Notes: generated by a model not told the origin, from the letters alone. 64,000 nucleotides of DNA from Flavobacterium enshiense (GCF_022836875.1 NZ_CP090376.1:372001-436000); one strand, 5' to 3'. Positions 37,141 through 45,535 are shown, counted from the stretch's first letter. Translations and numbers: made by a program.

Positions 37141-38295
37141 ATGAACTTTTCTTCAGACAGACGCAATTTAGTACGCTGGATCATCATTCTCGCTTCTTTC
37201 AATTTTTTAGTGCTGATACTCTGGAATACCTATACTTTCTTTCAAACGTTTAAAAGCGAAGAACGTCTGAAAATGGAACTTTGGGCGGCAGCCTCAAAAA
37301 CACTGAACAATGCCGATGAAAACACCGAGCTGGATTTACCGCTGCAGATTATAAGCAATAACAAAACCATTCCCATCATCCAGATCAACGAAAGGGACAG
37401 TATTGTGAATATGATCAACGTGGAGGATGAGATTACAAAGGACAAAGCCAAATCAATTGCCTTTCTGAACCGTCTGAAATCGGAAAACCCGCCAATTGCA
37501 ATTGACTATGCCGGCAAAAAACATTTACTGTATTACGGGAACTCATCGCTGATCACAAAATTAAAATACTACCCGATGGCCCTAGTACTTGTTGGACTCT
37601 TTTTCAGTGGAATGATTTTCAACTTTTACCGTGCCAGCAAAATGGCAACACAAAACCGTCTTTGGGCCGGTATGGCAAAAGAAACGGCGCATCAGATTGG
37701 AACCCCGCTATCATCATTAATCGGCTGGCTCGAAATCATGAAAGCAGACAATGTGGACGAAACCACAGTATCTGAAATCGAAAAGGACGTTAACCGACTG
37801 CAGACCATTACGGACAGATTCTCAAAAATAGGCTCAGAACCTGTTTTGGAACGCCGCGACCTTGTTCAGGAAACCGAACAATCCTTCGAATATCTAAAAT
37901 CACGAACATCGAAACAGGTCGAATTCTCTTTTACGGCGCCCCAATACCCGATTTACATCAGACTAAACCCTGTTTTGCACAGCTGGACTATAGAAAACCT
38001 GGTTAAAAATGCTATTGATGCAATGAAGGGAAGAGGAAAACTGACGGTTGCCATTGAAGATATGGGGCGCTTTATAAAAATTAAAATTACAGACACCGGA
38101 AGCGGAATCCCAAAAAACCAATTTAAAAGCGTTTTCGAACCCGGATTCACTACCAAAAAACGAGGATGGGGCCTTGGACTGTCGTTAACCAAAAGAATCG
38201 TTGAAGAGTATCATAACGGATTGATTAAAGTCGCTTCTTCCGAAATAGGCAAAGGAACCACCATGCAGATAACCTTTAATAAAGAAGAAGCATAA
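37141..38295 (+). CDS. Membrane sensor histidine kinase
   Basis: A 384-residue kinase. Hydrophobic segments at about 12-33 and 145-165 flank a periplasmic sensor region of about 110 residues with no recognised domain. The dimerisation box is MAKETAHQIGTPLSSLIGW, with the phosphoacceptor His near 184. The ATPase part has the N box NLVKNAIDAM, G1 DTGSGIP, F box FEPGFTTKK and G2 GWGLGLSLT. No response regulator gene is adjacent, so it is an orphan kinase here. It ends inside a long perfect inverted repeat. Confidence 0.92.
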   Translation: MNFSSDRRNLVRWIIILASFNFLVLILWNTYTFFQTFKSEERLKMELWAAASKTLNNADENTELDLPLQIISNNKTIPIIQINERDSIVNMINVEDEITKDKAKSIAFLNRLKSENPPIAIDYAGKKHLLYYGNSSLITKLKYYPMALVLVGLFFSGMIFNFYRASKMATQNRLWAGMAKETAHQIGTPLSSLIGWLEIMKADNVDETTVSEIEKDVNRLQTITDRFSKIGSEPVLERRDLVQETEQSFEYLKSRTSKQVEFSFTAPQYPIYIRLNPVLHSWTIENLVKNAIDAMKGRGKLTVAIEDMGRFIKIKITDTGSGIPKNQFKSVFEPGFTTKKRGWGLGLSLTKRIVEEYHNGLIKVASSEIGKGTTMQITFNKEEA

Positions 38296-38337
38296 AAAAA
38301 GCGAAATCAAATGATTTCGCTTTTTTTATGCTTCTTC
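38284..38337. terminator. Long bidirectional terminator between the histidine kinase and HIT genes
   Basis: A perfect 26-bp inverted repeat (38284-38309 and 38312-38337) with a two-base spacer. It contains AAAAAAAGCGAAATCA and its complement, and its left arm includes the histidine kinase stop codon. It ends both converging genes. Confidence 0.9.
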
Positions 38338-38345
38338 TGTTCAAC

Positions 38346-38735
38346 CTATAGATTAGCCTGAATATCTTTAGCCAGAATTTCAAACTGTTCCTGAGTAAGA
38401 CTCACCTTTTGTTTGAAAGTCATCTCACCCATTTCGTTCAACGGAATTAAATGCACGTGAACGTGTGGCACTTCCAGTCCGATTACAGAAACCCCGATAC
38501 GTTTACACGCCACGGTCTTTTCCAAAGCTTTGGCCACTTTACGGGAAAACTTCATCAAAGCCAGATAATGATCTTCTTCCATATCGAAAATCTTATCAAT
38601 TTCCTGTTTCGGAACACAAAGCGTATGCCCTTTTGCATTTGGATTCACATCCAGAAACGCAATAAAATTATCATCCTCCGCTACTTTGTAACAAGGAATC
38701 TCTCCATTGATGATCTTTGTAAAAATAGAAGCCAT
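38346..38735 (-). CDS. HIT family protein
   Basis: A 129-residue nucleotide-binding hydrolase or transferase. It has the start SIFTKIINGEIPCYKVAED, FLDVNPNAKGHTLCVPK and the histidine triad HVHVHLIPL near residue 95. This fits the HINT/PKCI-type branch that hydrolyses AMP conjugates. Its cellular substrate is unknown. It follows greA by 31 bases and is likely cotranscribed. Confidence 0.93.
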   Translation of the reverse strand: MASIFTKIINGEIPCYKVAEDDNFIAFLDVNPNAKGHTLCVPKQEIDKIFDMEEDHYLALMKFSRKVAKALEKTVACKRIGVSVIGLEVPHVHVHLIPLNEMGEMTFKQKVSLTQEQFEILAKDIQANL

Positions 38736-38766
38736 AATGCCTGATTTAAATAGTGAGAATACTGAA

Positions 38767-39243
38767 TTAATCGCGGGTGATTTCTAAAACCTCAAACTTC
38801 AACACGCCGTTTGGCACATTGATTTCAGCGATTTCCCCAACTGATTTCCCCAACAATCCTTTTCCGATTGGAGAGGTTACAGAGATTTTTCCGGTTTTTA
38901 AATCGGCTTCGCTTTCAGCAACCAAAGTATATTTCAGTTCCATTCCGTTGGTCTGATTTTTAATCTTAACCGTGGAAAGCACCAATACTTTTGAAACATC
39001 CAATTGTGATTCATCAATCAGTCGCGCGTTGGAAACCACTTCTTCCATTTTCGAAATCTTCATTTCCAACAATCCCTGCGCTTCTTTTGCTGCATCGTAT
39101 TCTGCATTTTCAGACAAATCACCTTTATCTCTTGCTTCTGCAATAGCTTGAGATGCTTTTGGTCTTTCTATACTTTTAAGATGGTCTAATTCATCTTTTA
39201 ATTTTTTTAATCCTTCTGCCGTGTAATAAGATACTGTACTCAT
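38767..39243 (-). CDS. greA: Transcription elongation factor GreA
   Basis: Rescues backtracked RNA polymerase by stimulating transcript cleavage; 158 residues. The N-terminal coiled coil contains ARDKGDLSENAEYDAAKEAQG with the two acidic residues that reach the polymerase active site. The C-terminal FKBP-like domain has VTSPIGKGLLGKSVGE and ends in a beta strand. Its mRNA leader starts with a terminator-like hairpin (39267-39291), recalling the attenuated greA leader of E. coli. Confidence 0.97.
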   Translation of the reverse strand: MSTVSYYTAEGLKKLKDELDHLKSIERPKASQAIAEARDKGDLSENAEYDAAKEAQGLLEMKISKMEEVVSNARLIDESQLDVSKVLVLSTVKIKNQTNGMELKYTLVAESEADLKTGKISVTSPIGKGLLGKSVGEIAEINVPNGVLKFEVLEITRD

Positions 39244-39266
39244 AACTTCATCGTTTATATAAATAG

Positions 39267-39291
39267 AAAAAATCCCATCGGAACGGGATTT
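39267..39291 (-). terminator. Terminator-like hairpin at the start of the greA leader
   Basis: On the minus strand AAATCCC pairs with GGGATTT around an eight-base loop and is followed by six T, ending 23 bases before the greA ATG. No minus-strand gene lies upstream. The candidate -7 element is seven bases away, so the hairpin is at the extreme 5' end of the transcript. Confidence 0.7.
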
Positions 39292-39298
39292 CTTTCCA

Positions 39299-39327
39299 CA
39301 AAGATATTGTTTTTACTTTATTTCAAA
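39299..39327 (-). promoter_or_regulatory. greA: Candidate greA promoter
   Basis: Minus strand TATCTTTG at 39299-39306 matches -7 TAnnTTTG, and TTTG at 39324-39327 lies 17 bases upstream, two short of the usual 19. Confidence 0.6.
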
Positions 39328-39408
39328 TTTTATTGCTGCATTACTGCATTTGTCAAAGTTAATTAATTTAAATTTGTTTATCAATTGTTTTCTTAAATTA
39401 TTTAATAA

Positions 39409-39831
39409 ATGAAACGCTACTTTTCCCTTATACTGTTAACTGTCATTACATTCATTGGCTGCCAAAAAGACGACGGTCCTAACAACAACAATCCGTACCT
39501 GCCAAATTATACCGTAAACCTTCAGGTCAACATGAACCTCCCGGCTAATAGCCAACTCCTGGTTCCAGGCAACGGAGTTTATATCCCTGGAAACGGTGTC
39601 AGAGGCATTATTGTTTTCAATGCAGGAAGCGTATACAATGCATTCGATGCAGCTTGCCCGAATCAGTCATTAAGCAGTTGTTCCACAATGACCATAGAGG
39701 GAACCAACGCAGTTTGTTCATGCGATCAGAAAAAATACAACCTATTTCTCGGCCTGGCTGATGACGCGCAATATCCTATGAAACAATATCGAACTTCGTT
39801 TAGCAACAACGTTATTCATGTTTACAATTAA
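39409..39831 (+). CDS. Lipoprotein with degenerate Rieske-like segment
   Basis: A 140-residue lipoprotein: signal peptide with lipobox FIGC (Cys 18), then an Asn-rich linker. The body resembles the small Rieske-fold lipoproteins of Bacteroidota: GIIVFNAGSVYNAFDAACPN near residues 75-95 and VCSCDQKKYNLFLG near 110-123. In a true Rieske centre the ligands are CxH and CxxH; here both His are absent (CPN and CSCDQ). It probably does not hold a 2Fe-2S cluster, but four Cys remain. The family call is tentative and function unknown. It is a single gene with a strong terminator. Confidence 0.6.
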   Translation: MKRYFSLILLTVITFIGCQKDDGPNNNNPYLPNYTVNLQVNMNLPANSQLLVPGNGVYIPGNGVRGIIVFNAGSVYNAFDAACPNQSLSSCSTMTIEGTNAVCSCDQKKYNLFLGLADDAQYPMKQYRTSFSNNVIHVYN

Positions 39832-39867
39832 AAAATCCTGACAGGAACAGCCTGTCAGGATTTTTTA
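39829..39867. terminator. Bidirectional terminator
   Basis: AATCCTGACAGG pairs with CCTGTCAGGATT around a five-base loop, with A and T runs on both sides. It separates the lipoprotein gene from the convergent receptor gene. Confidence 0.9.
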
Positions 39868-39887
39868 ATCGCCATCAAATTGACTAT

Positions 39888-42047
39888 TTAGAATTTAAGC
39901 GTTAGCCCAATCATAGCATTTATACCTGCCTGCGGATAATAGCCAGCGCCTTCGATTGTGGTAATAGTTCCCGGATTACTGAAATCGTCATCATACGTAT
40001 AGAAATATCCGTTTGACACATACTTATAATCAAAGATATTATTGACCAATCCGGTTACGACAATTGACTGCAAAACAGATTTAGGCTCGATTACCCAATT
40101 CACCGAAAAGTCATTTACAAAATAACCCTCCAATTTAGACGCATCCGAATCTATGTTCCCCATAAATTGTTCTCCCACGATCTTAGTCAGTAACGATATT
40201 TGAACCGTTTTTATCGGAGAATATGTAATTATGTTTCCTGCGATGAAATTTGGCGAGTAAGCTATATTCGTATCACCTAAATTTTGCAGAACACCATCTC
40301 TCTGAAACACAAAATCCTTGTTCTTATTCACGCTGACCGTAACATTCGGACGAATGGCCAACTGCTCCAAAACTACAATAGCAGCATCCAACTCAAGACC
40401 CAATCGGTAACTGTCACCGCTGTTTTCACGGATGGGCGAACCCACTTCATCCAACTCACCAGTTAACACCAGCTGATCTTTATACCCCATATAATAAGCG
40501 TTTACATTTAATTTTGTTCTTGGAGAAGCGTAACGCCAACCCAATTCAAAATCGTTCAATTGTTCCGGTTTCGGACTTCCATTTTCATAATCAGTACGGT
40601 TAGGCTCGCGATTTGCTCTGGCATACGAGAAATAAAAATTATTTTTTTCATTCAGCGTATAAGTAACTCCCGCCTTTGGATTAAAGAAATTAAACGTATC
40701 ATCAACCAAACCGGTTTCCGGAGAATCGGCTTTGTAATTTACGTTTCTTAACTGCAGATCTCCAAACAGACTAAAGCTCTTGCTGATTTTACAACCTGCT
40801 TTAACAAAACCATTAGCATCAGTTTTTACAGCGCGGTCATTATAATACTTATCCCCTAATTCACTTGAGGAAGCATATCTAGACCAAATCACTTTTCCAA
40901 AATGCAACCCTTCATATTTATTCCAAGCCTCACCAAAGATTAAATCCAGATTTTCATTTTTGTAACTGGCTGAAACGGTAGCTCCGTAGAAATCATTATC
41001 CAACCACTTCTGACGAACCAAATCTGTAGAAGTTTGTCCGGCAACCGGCGCCATTCCATACTCAGTAAAATCAGCGTTTTCTATATAATTTTCGTAATAA
41101 CCTCTTCCTTTGGTGTAGTGAACGGCCGAATTGATATTCCAATTGGAATTAATTTTTTCACTCCAATGCAATTGCGCGTGATCCTGCTGATAATTATCGG
41201 TTTCATTATCGTAAAAGCGTACATTACCGAACTCATCGGTAAACATACCCGCCGGATTGAAGGTTCGGTCGTTTTCCAACGTTTCTGCATCAATCCCGTT
41301 CCAAGCCTGATACGTTTTTTCTTTTCCACCGAAGACCAATGCTTTTATCAAAGTGGTTTTTCCAACGAATGTCCCCTGCAAAAAATAAGATTTCAAATCG
41401 GAAGATGCCCTGTCGATATACCCATCAGAATTGATTTTCGAGAAACGACCAGCCAATTCAACTTTTTCGTTCATCAAACCGGTACTGAATTTCACCGTAT
41501 GTTTATGTGTATTAAAACTTCCGTAGGAATTGGAAATTTCGCCGTTACTTTTTGTCGCATACGAATCGGTCAGCATGTTAAGACTCGCTCCGAAAGCACC
41601 TGCTCCGTTGGTTGATGTACCTACCCCGCGTTGCAACTGAAGGTTTTCCACCGAAGAAACGAAATCCGGCATATTCACCCAATACGTTCCATGCGATTCC
41701 GAGTCGTTGTAAGCAATTCCATTGATGGTTACATTCACACGCGTAGCATCACTACCACGTACACGGATCCCTGTATAACCCACTCCGTTCCCTGCATCGG
41801 TTGTCGTTACTACCGAAGGCATATAATTCATCAAAACAGGAATGTCCTGACCTAAATTACGCTCTGCCAGTTCTTTTTTGCTCATGTTGGTAAACGTCAC
41901 AGGCTGTTTTTCGGTAGCTCTTACAGCTGAAACCAAGACTTCATCAAGCACTTTCACTTTTACCGTATCTTTTTCTTTTTCCTGAGAAAAACTTAGAGAA
42001 GTTTGCAGCATCACTCCTGCAAAGAACATTTTCAATAGAATTTTCAT
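39888..42047 (-). CDS. TonB-dependent receptor, probably for thiamine
   Basis: An outer-membrane receptor of 719 residues from the ATG at 42047. A longer reading to 42158 runs into the riboswitch and lacks family similarity. Signal peptide about 1-22 (FFAGVMLQTSLSFSQ). A TonB-box-like start (DEVLVSAVRA) precedes the plug with VLMNYMPSVVTTTDAGNG, GIRVRGSDATRVNVTINGI and a long beta-barrel ending in LKF. There is no carboxypeptidase-like domain and no SusD partner. A TPP riboswitch lies directly upstream, which is strong evidence for thiamine or a thiamine precursor as substrate. It ends against a bidirectional terminator. Confidence 0.9.
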   Translation of the reverse strand: MKILLKMFFAGVMLQTSLSFSQEKEKDTVKVKVLDEVLVSAVRATEKQPVTFTNMSKKELAERNLGQDIPVLMNYMPSVVTTTDAGNGVGYTGIRVRGSDATRVNVTINGIAYNDSESHGTYWVNMPDFVSSVENLQLQRGVGTSTNGAGAFGASLNMLTDSYATKSNGEISNSYGSFNTHKHTVKFSTGLMNEKVELAGRFSKINSDGYIDRASSDLKSYFLQGTFVGKTTLIKALVFGGKEKTYQAWNGIDAETLENDRTFNPAGMFTDEFGNVRFYDNETDNYQQDHAQLHWSEKINSNWNINSAVHYTKGRGYYENYIENADFTEYGMAPVAGQTSTDLVRQKWLDNDFYGATVSASYKNENLDLIFGEAWNKYEGLHFGKVIWSRYASSSELGDKYYNDRAVKTDANGFVKAGCKISKSFSLFGDLQLRNVNYKADSPETGLVDDTFNFFNPKAGVTYTLNEKNNFYFSYARANREPNRTDYENGSPKPEQLNDFELGWRYASPRTKLNVNAYYMGYKDQLVLTGELDEVGSPIRENSGDSYRLGLELDAAIVVLEQLAIRPNVTVSVNKNKDFVFQRDGVLQNLGDTNIAYSPNFIAGNIITYSPIKTVQISLLTKIVGEQFMGNIDSDASKLEGYFVNDFSVNWVIEPKSVLQSIVVTGLVNNIFDYKYVSNGYFYTYDDDFSNPGTITTIEGAGYYPQAGINAMIGLTLKF

Positions 42048-42149
42048 CCGTAATAAGTACGAATAAAAGGGGTAATTATTCTTAAAAAAATTAATTAATG
42101 ATTGTAACGTGACCTTGACGCTATTTACGTCAAACTTGTCATTTTCCCT

Positions 42150-42222
42150 AAACAGCATTACCTGTTCCAGGTTCGTTGGGTATGATCTCAGCTCGTTATT
42201 TTAGAGCACCCCTTTGAGACGT
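42150..42222 (-). promoter_or_regulatory. TPP riboswitch of the TonB-dependent receptor
   Basis: On the minus strand the THI blocks appear in order: AAAGGGGTGC, GCTGAGATCATACCC, GAACCTGGAACAGGTAATGC. The variable arm is GCTC...GAGC. The 5' end is about seven bases from a -7 element. The aptamer ends about 100 bases before the receptor ATG; no clear terminator lies between them. TPP binding is expected to lower receptor expression. Confidence 0.92.
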
Positions 42223-42224
42223 TG

Positions 42225-42257
42225 CAAAGATAGAGTTATAAAAAACAACTATCCAAA
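42225..42257 (-). promoter_or_regulatory. Candidate promoter of the TonB receptor transcript
   Basis: Minus strand TATCTTTG (42225-42232) matches the -7 consensus; TTTG at 42254-42257 lies 21 bases upstream. The predicted start coincides with the first bases of the riboswitch. Confidence 0.6.
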
Positions 42258-42272
42258 CAGAATTTCAAATAA

Positions 42273-42674
42273 TTAAAATTTCGGTTTTCGACGCGATTGT
42301 TTTATATCGGATTGACTTCGCTTTTCCTTAAGCCTTCTTTCGATGACCGAACGCGGAATTTTAGTTGGCTTTCTTTTTTTCTGTACTTTCAAGGCGCCTT
42401 CCACAATCAGCAAAAATCGTTTAATCACGATTTCCTTATTGCGGAGCTGACTTCGATCTTCGTCGCAATTCAGGATCAGCACACCTTCTTTGGTAAGTTT
42501 GTTTTCGAGTTTGACCAAAATCAGATCTTTCTCGTCCTCAGAAAAAGCCTCCGAGTTCTTCAAATCGAACTGCAACACCACTTTCGAAGCAACCTTATTT
42601 ACGTTCTGCCCACCGGCACCGCTGCTTCGGACCGCCTTGAACTGTAATTCCGATACAAGTTTTTCCTTATCCAC
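42273..42674 (-). CDS. arfB: Peptidyl-tRNA hydrolase ArfB (YaeJ-type ribosome rescue factor)
   Basis: A 133-residue, codon-independent peptidyl-tRNA hydrolase for stalled ribosomes. The release-factor GGQ motif is in SSGAGGQNVNKVASKV near residues 17-32. The C-terminal 35 residues are very basic (KRKPTKIPRSVIERR, SRRKPKF), the tail that enters the mRNA channel. No codon-recognition domain is present. The start lies two bases after the DUF4301 stop, so it is the last gene of a four-gene operon. Confidence 0.93.
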   Translation of the reverse strand: MDKEKLVSELQFKAVRSSGAGGQNVNKVASKVVLQFDLKNSEAFSEDEKDLILVKLENKLTKEGVLILNCDEDRSQLRNKEIVIKRFLLIVEGALKVQKKRKPTKIPRSVIERRLKEKRSQSDIKQSRRKPKF

Positions 42675-42676
42675 AA

Positions 42677-44236
42677 TTATTCGTGCTGATGGGCCGGTTT
42701 AAGCAAATCGTTTACTGTTTTTACCGGATTGAAAGTTACCAAAGGCACTTCGGCAAAAATAGTTATCCAATTCGCCATTGCTCCGTTCCAAAGACCCGGA
42801 AGCTCATAGGCTTTGATGTCTTTGCCGTTTTTGGTTTTATCAACTATGAAACCGGCATTGTGGTTCACAAAATCCGACAAATTGAATTTTTGTCCTTTGT
42901 AATCCTTCAAACCGCACACCAAATCCACCGGGTTAAAATGTGTTGATTCTGAAAATATCTTCTTTTGGCTTTCGCTCTGCAGATCAATTTGCGAAGATTC
43001 CACGATTTGCAGTGAAACGGTTCCGTTGTCTTCATCAACCCAGAAAGGTCCACCACCGGGTTCGCCTTCATTTTTCACCATTCCGCAAACACGGATTGGA
43101 CGGTTTAACAATTGAACCAATTCGGTTTTTTGATTCTCCGGAGAATATTTTAAAAAGTCCTTCGGCAGGACAACATCGAGTTTATCAGTTACAAAAGAAA
43201 TAACTTCATCAAGATTACCATTTGACGTTTCTAAAACTTCAAGATGCGCAAAAATTTCTTTCTGCAGTTTCAGCAACAATCCCCCAAGCACTTTTTTATA
43301 AAAAACTATTTCTTCAAAGTGATTGAAGGCTGTATTATCGATATTTTTAATGAAAACAATATCACTTTCCAACTGATTCAGGTTTTCAATCAAAGCACCG
43401 TGTCCGCCCGGACGGAAAAACAACTGACCATCATCCAAACGGAATGGTTTGTTATCCATATCCACAGCTAAAGTATCGGTTGCTTTTTGCTGAAAAGAAT
43501 AGTTTACAGTTACATCGTCTGCCAAACCATTGACAACCGTTTTGAAATCTTCAAGATGCTCCTCGGAAACCGTCAGATGAATTTGAGGCTTTCCATTGAC
43601 ATTCGAATATTCGATAGCTTCTTTAAGATGCTTGTAAATTGGGGTAGTAACCTCATTTTCTTTTTTATGAAAAGGAAGCACTCCCTTAGGCTTATTGGAA
43701 AAATAAAAACCTTCCACAGAAAGAAGTGTATTTATGAAATAATAGTATTTTTCGTCCTGAGTAAATTCCTCATAATTGGCATAAAGGCTCTTAACTTCCT
43801 CAAGGACCATCTCATAAAAAGGTAATTTTTCGATACCGACGAGAAAAACAGACAGCTTATTAGCATTGCGTCGGTTGACATAAGCATTGATAGTTTCTTC
43901 GCCCAACTGAAATTCATTGATGAATTCAATCAGGAATTGAAACATTCGGCTCGCCGCTCCCGAAGCAGGGACAAATTTTTCAATCGTATAGTTCGTTCTT
44001 TCTTTTTCGAAATAATCACTGAAGGATGAAGCTTCCTCATCGGAAAAGGTCATGATACCATCTCCAACGGTCGCCACTTTTCCCAATGAAATCATAGCGA
44101 TCCCTGACTGGAACATCTCAAGTTCACGAGCAATTTTTTCAATTGTGATACCGTATTCCTCTATGTATTTAAAATCAGCTTCCGAAAAACCGTACTGCTG
44201 TGTTAAGCTACTCTTTGTTGTAAAATCTTTCTCCAT
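42677..44236 (-). CDS. DUF4301 family protein
   Basis: A 519-residue cytoplasmic protein from ATG 44236 (an upstream reading to 44347 lies in pnuC and is rejected). It has the DUF4301 pattern of Bacteroidota: KFVPASGAASRMFQFL near 95, GVLPFHKKENEV, LFFRPGGHGALIENLNQLESDI, and FLKYSPENQKTELVQLLNRPIRVCGMVKNEGEPGG in part. The PASGAASRM and PGGHGALI segments look like nucleotide- or sugar-phosphate-binding loops of nucleotidyltransferase type; this is an inference. It overlaps pnuC by 34 bases and abuts arfB. Confidence 0.82.
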   Translation of the reverse strand: MEKDFTTKSSLTQQYGFSEADFKYIEEYGITIEKIARELEMFQSGIAMISLGKVATVGDGIMTFSDEEASSFSDYFEKERTNYTIEKFVPASGAASRMFQFLIEFINEFQLGEETINAYVNRRNANKLSVFLVGIEKLPFYEMVLEEVKSLYANYEEFTQDEKYYYFINTLLSVEGFYFSNKPKGVLPFHKKENEVTTPIYKHLKEAIEYSNVNGKPQIHLTVSEEHLEDFKTVVNGLADDVTVNYSFQQKATDTLAVDMDNKPFRLDDGQLFFRPGGHGALIENLNQLESDIVFIKNIDNTAFNHFEEIVFYKKVLGGLLLKLQKEIFAHLEVLETSNGNLDEVISFVTDKLDVVLPKDFLKYSPENQKTELVQLLNRPIRVCGMVKNEGEPGGGPFWVDEDNGTVSLQIVESSQIDLQSESQKKIFSESTHFNPVDLVCGLKDYKGQKFNLSDFVNHNAGFIVDKTKNGKDIKAYELPGLWNGAMANWITIFAEVPLVTFNPVKTVNDLLKPAHQHE

Positions 44237-44820
44237 TCTTTGTAAGCCAAAATGGCTAAAACCGTAAAAATTAAATATTGTAACGACAACATTCCCAAGC
44301 CTCTGTAAGCATAAATCGGCGTTACGATTATATCGCCAATAATCCAAAGCGTCCAGTTTTCTATCTTTTTATGGGCCATATACCACATTCCCGTAAAGAA
44401 AATCCCGGAAGCCAGGATATCTACATAATTTTCTTTTTTTATTTCGTAATCAAAGAAATTATAGATGCCGAAAACTACAATAATTGTCACTAAAAACAAT
44501 GCAATCCCAATTATTTTTTCTTTGAAATCCGTACGTGTTATCGGCAGAAGTTCCTTATTCCCTCTTTTTCGGGCCCAATTCCACCAACCGTAAACACTCA
44601 TAATCGAAAAATACAAATTGATCATCATATCGCCCAAATAGCCCGCCAACCAAAGCAGGTAGGTTGTTATCACTGTGGCAATCAATCCGGTGGGGTAAGT
44701 CAGAATACTCTCTTTTCGTGCCAAGATCACACTCAGAATCCCGAACACAAAGGCCAGCGACTCTAAAACGATTCTCGTAATCGAAGCTTCTTTATATGCG
44801 TCGAGAAAAAAATCAAGCAT
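44203..44820 (-). CDS. pnuC: PnuC/PnuT-family vitamin transporter
   Basis: A 205-residue inner-membrane protein with about seven helices, from ATG 44820 (readings further upstream lie inside the GGGP synthase gene). The family pattern is visible in SILTYPTGLIATVITTYLLW, MMINLYFSIMSVYGWWNW and KIENWTLWIIGDIIVTPIYAYRG. PnuC imports nicotinamide riboside and PnuT imports thiamine by facilitated diffusion. Two operons downstream lies a receptor under a TPP riboswitch, which favours thiamine, but this gene is upstream of that riboswitch and not in its transcript. Substrate is left open. Confidence 0.85.
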   Translation of the reverse strand: MLDFFLDAYKEASITRIVLESLAFVFGILSVILARKESILTYPTGLIATVITTYLLWLAGYLGDMMINLYFSIMSVYGWWNWARKRGNKELLPITRTDFKEKIIGIALFLVTIIVVFGIYNFFDYEIKKENYVDILASGIFFTGMWYMAHKKIENWTLWIIGDIIVTPIYAYRGLGMLSLQYLIFTVLAILAYKEWRKILQQRVA

Positions 44821-45535
44821 GGGAGCTGAAATTAAAAAAATCAGGATCATTTTCGAAAGCCGTACCGATAACCACCAAATCCGCTCCTGAATCATAAGCA
44901 TCATCAATAGCTTTTTTGGAACGGATCCCACCTCCGACAATTACCGGAACCTGAATATTATCCGAAACTTTGCGGATCATTTCCAAAGGAACCGCATTTT
45001 TAGCTCCGCTTCCCGCTTCAAGATAGACCAATTTATTTCCGATAAACTCTCCGGCCAGAGCTGTCTGAACCGCATAATCAGGATCTTCCCTGTCCAACGG
45101 ATTGGTTTTACTGACGCGCTCCACAGCAGTTTGAGTTCCGCTTTCTATTAAAATATAGCCTGTTGAAATTACTTCCAATTTGGTTTTCTTTAAAATCGGA
45201 ACCGCATTAACCTGATACTCGATCAGATAATCAGAATTCCTTCCGGAAAGCAGGGTCAGAAACAAAATCGCATCGGCTTTATCTGAAATCTGAGATGGAT
45301 TTCCGGGAAACAAGAAAATCGGCAATTCGGTTTTTTGTTTTAAGCAGACAATCAGTTCATCTATAATATCCGTTTCCACGATGCTTCCGCCAATAAAAAC
45401 ATGTGTTGCCGGCGAGTTATTTATTTTATCAGCCAAAACCGCAACCTCATCCAAGACAATCTTATCGGGATCGAGAAGTATGGCCAAAAGTTTTTGGTTG
45501 TTATTTTTCGCCGACAAAATCTGATTGTAAAGCAT
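44813..45535 (-). CDS. Geranylgeranylglyceryl/heptaprenylglyceryl phosphate synthase
   Basis: A 240-residue TIM-barrel enzyme (PcrB/GGGPS family) that joins a polyprenyl diphosphate to glycerol-1-phosphate. Motifs: LAILLDPDK near residue 17, HVFIGGSIVETD, IFLFPGNPSQIS, YLEAGSGA and IVGGGIRSKKAI for phosphate binding. Bacteroidota group II members of this family make geranylgeranylglyceryl phosphate, the first step of archaeal-type ether lipids. Its physiological role in Bacteroidota is poorly known. It is the first gene of the pnuC-DUF4301-arfB operon with an eight-base overlap. Confidence 0.9.
   Translation of the reverse strand: MLYNQILSAKNNNQKLLAILLDPDKIVLDEVAVLADKINNSPATHVFIGGSIVETDIIDELIVCLKQKTELPIFLFPGNPSQISDKADAILFLTLLSGRNSDYLIEYQVNAVPILKKTKLEVISTGYILIESGTQTAVERVSKTNPLDREDPDYAVQTALAGEFIGNKLVYLEAGSGAKNAVPLEMIRKVSDNIQVPVIVGGGIRSKKAIDDAYDSGADLVVIGTAFENDPDFFNFSSHA

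Noticed and set aside
41034..41615. A 193-codon plus-strand frame antisense to the TonB receptor
   Set aside because: It is fully covered by the receptor gene, and its translation shows no family pattern.
44203..44820. Firm assignment of the PnuC-family gene as thiamine transporter PnuT
   Set aside because: It is not downstream of the TPP riboswitch, and substrate residues cannot be decided by eye.
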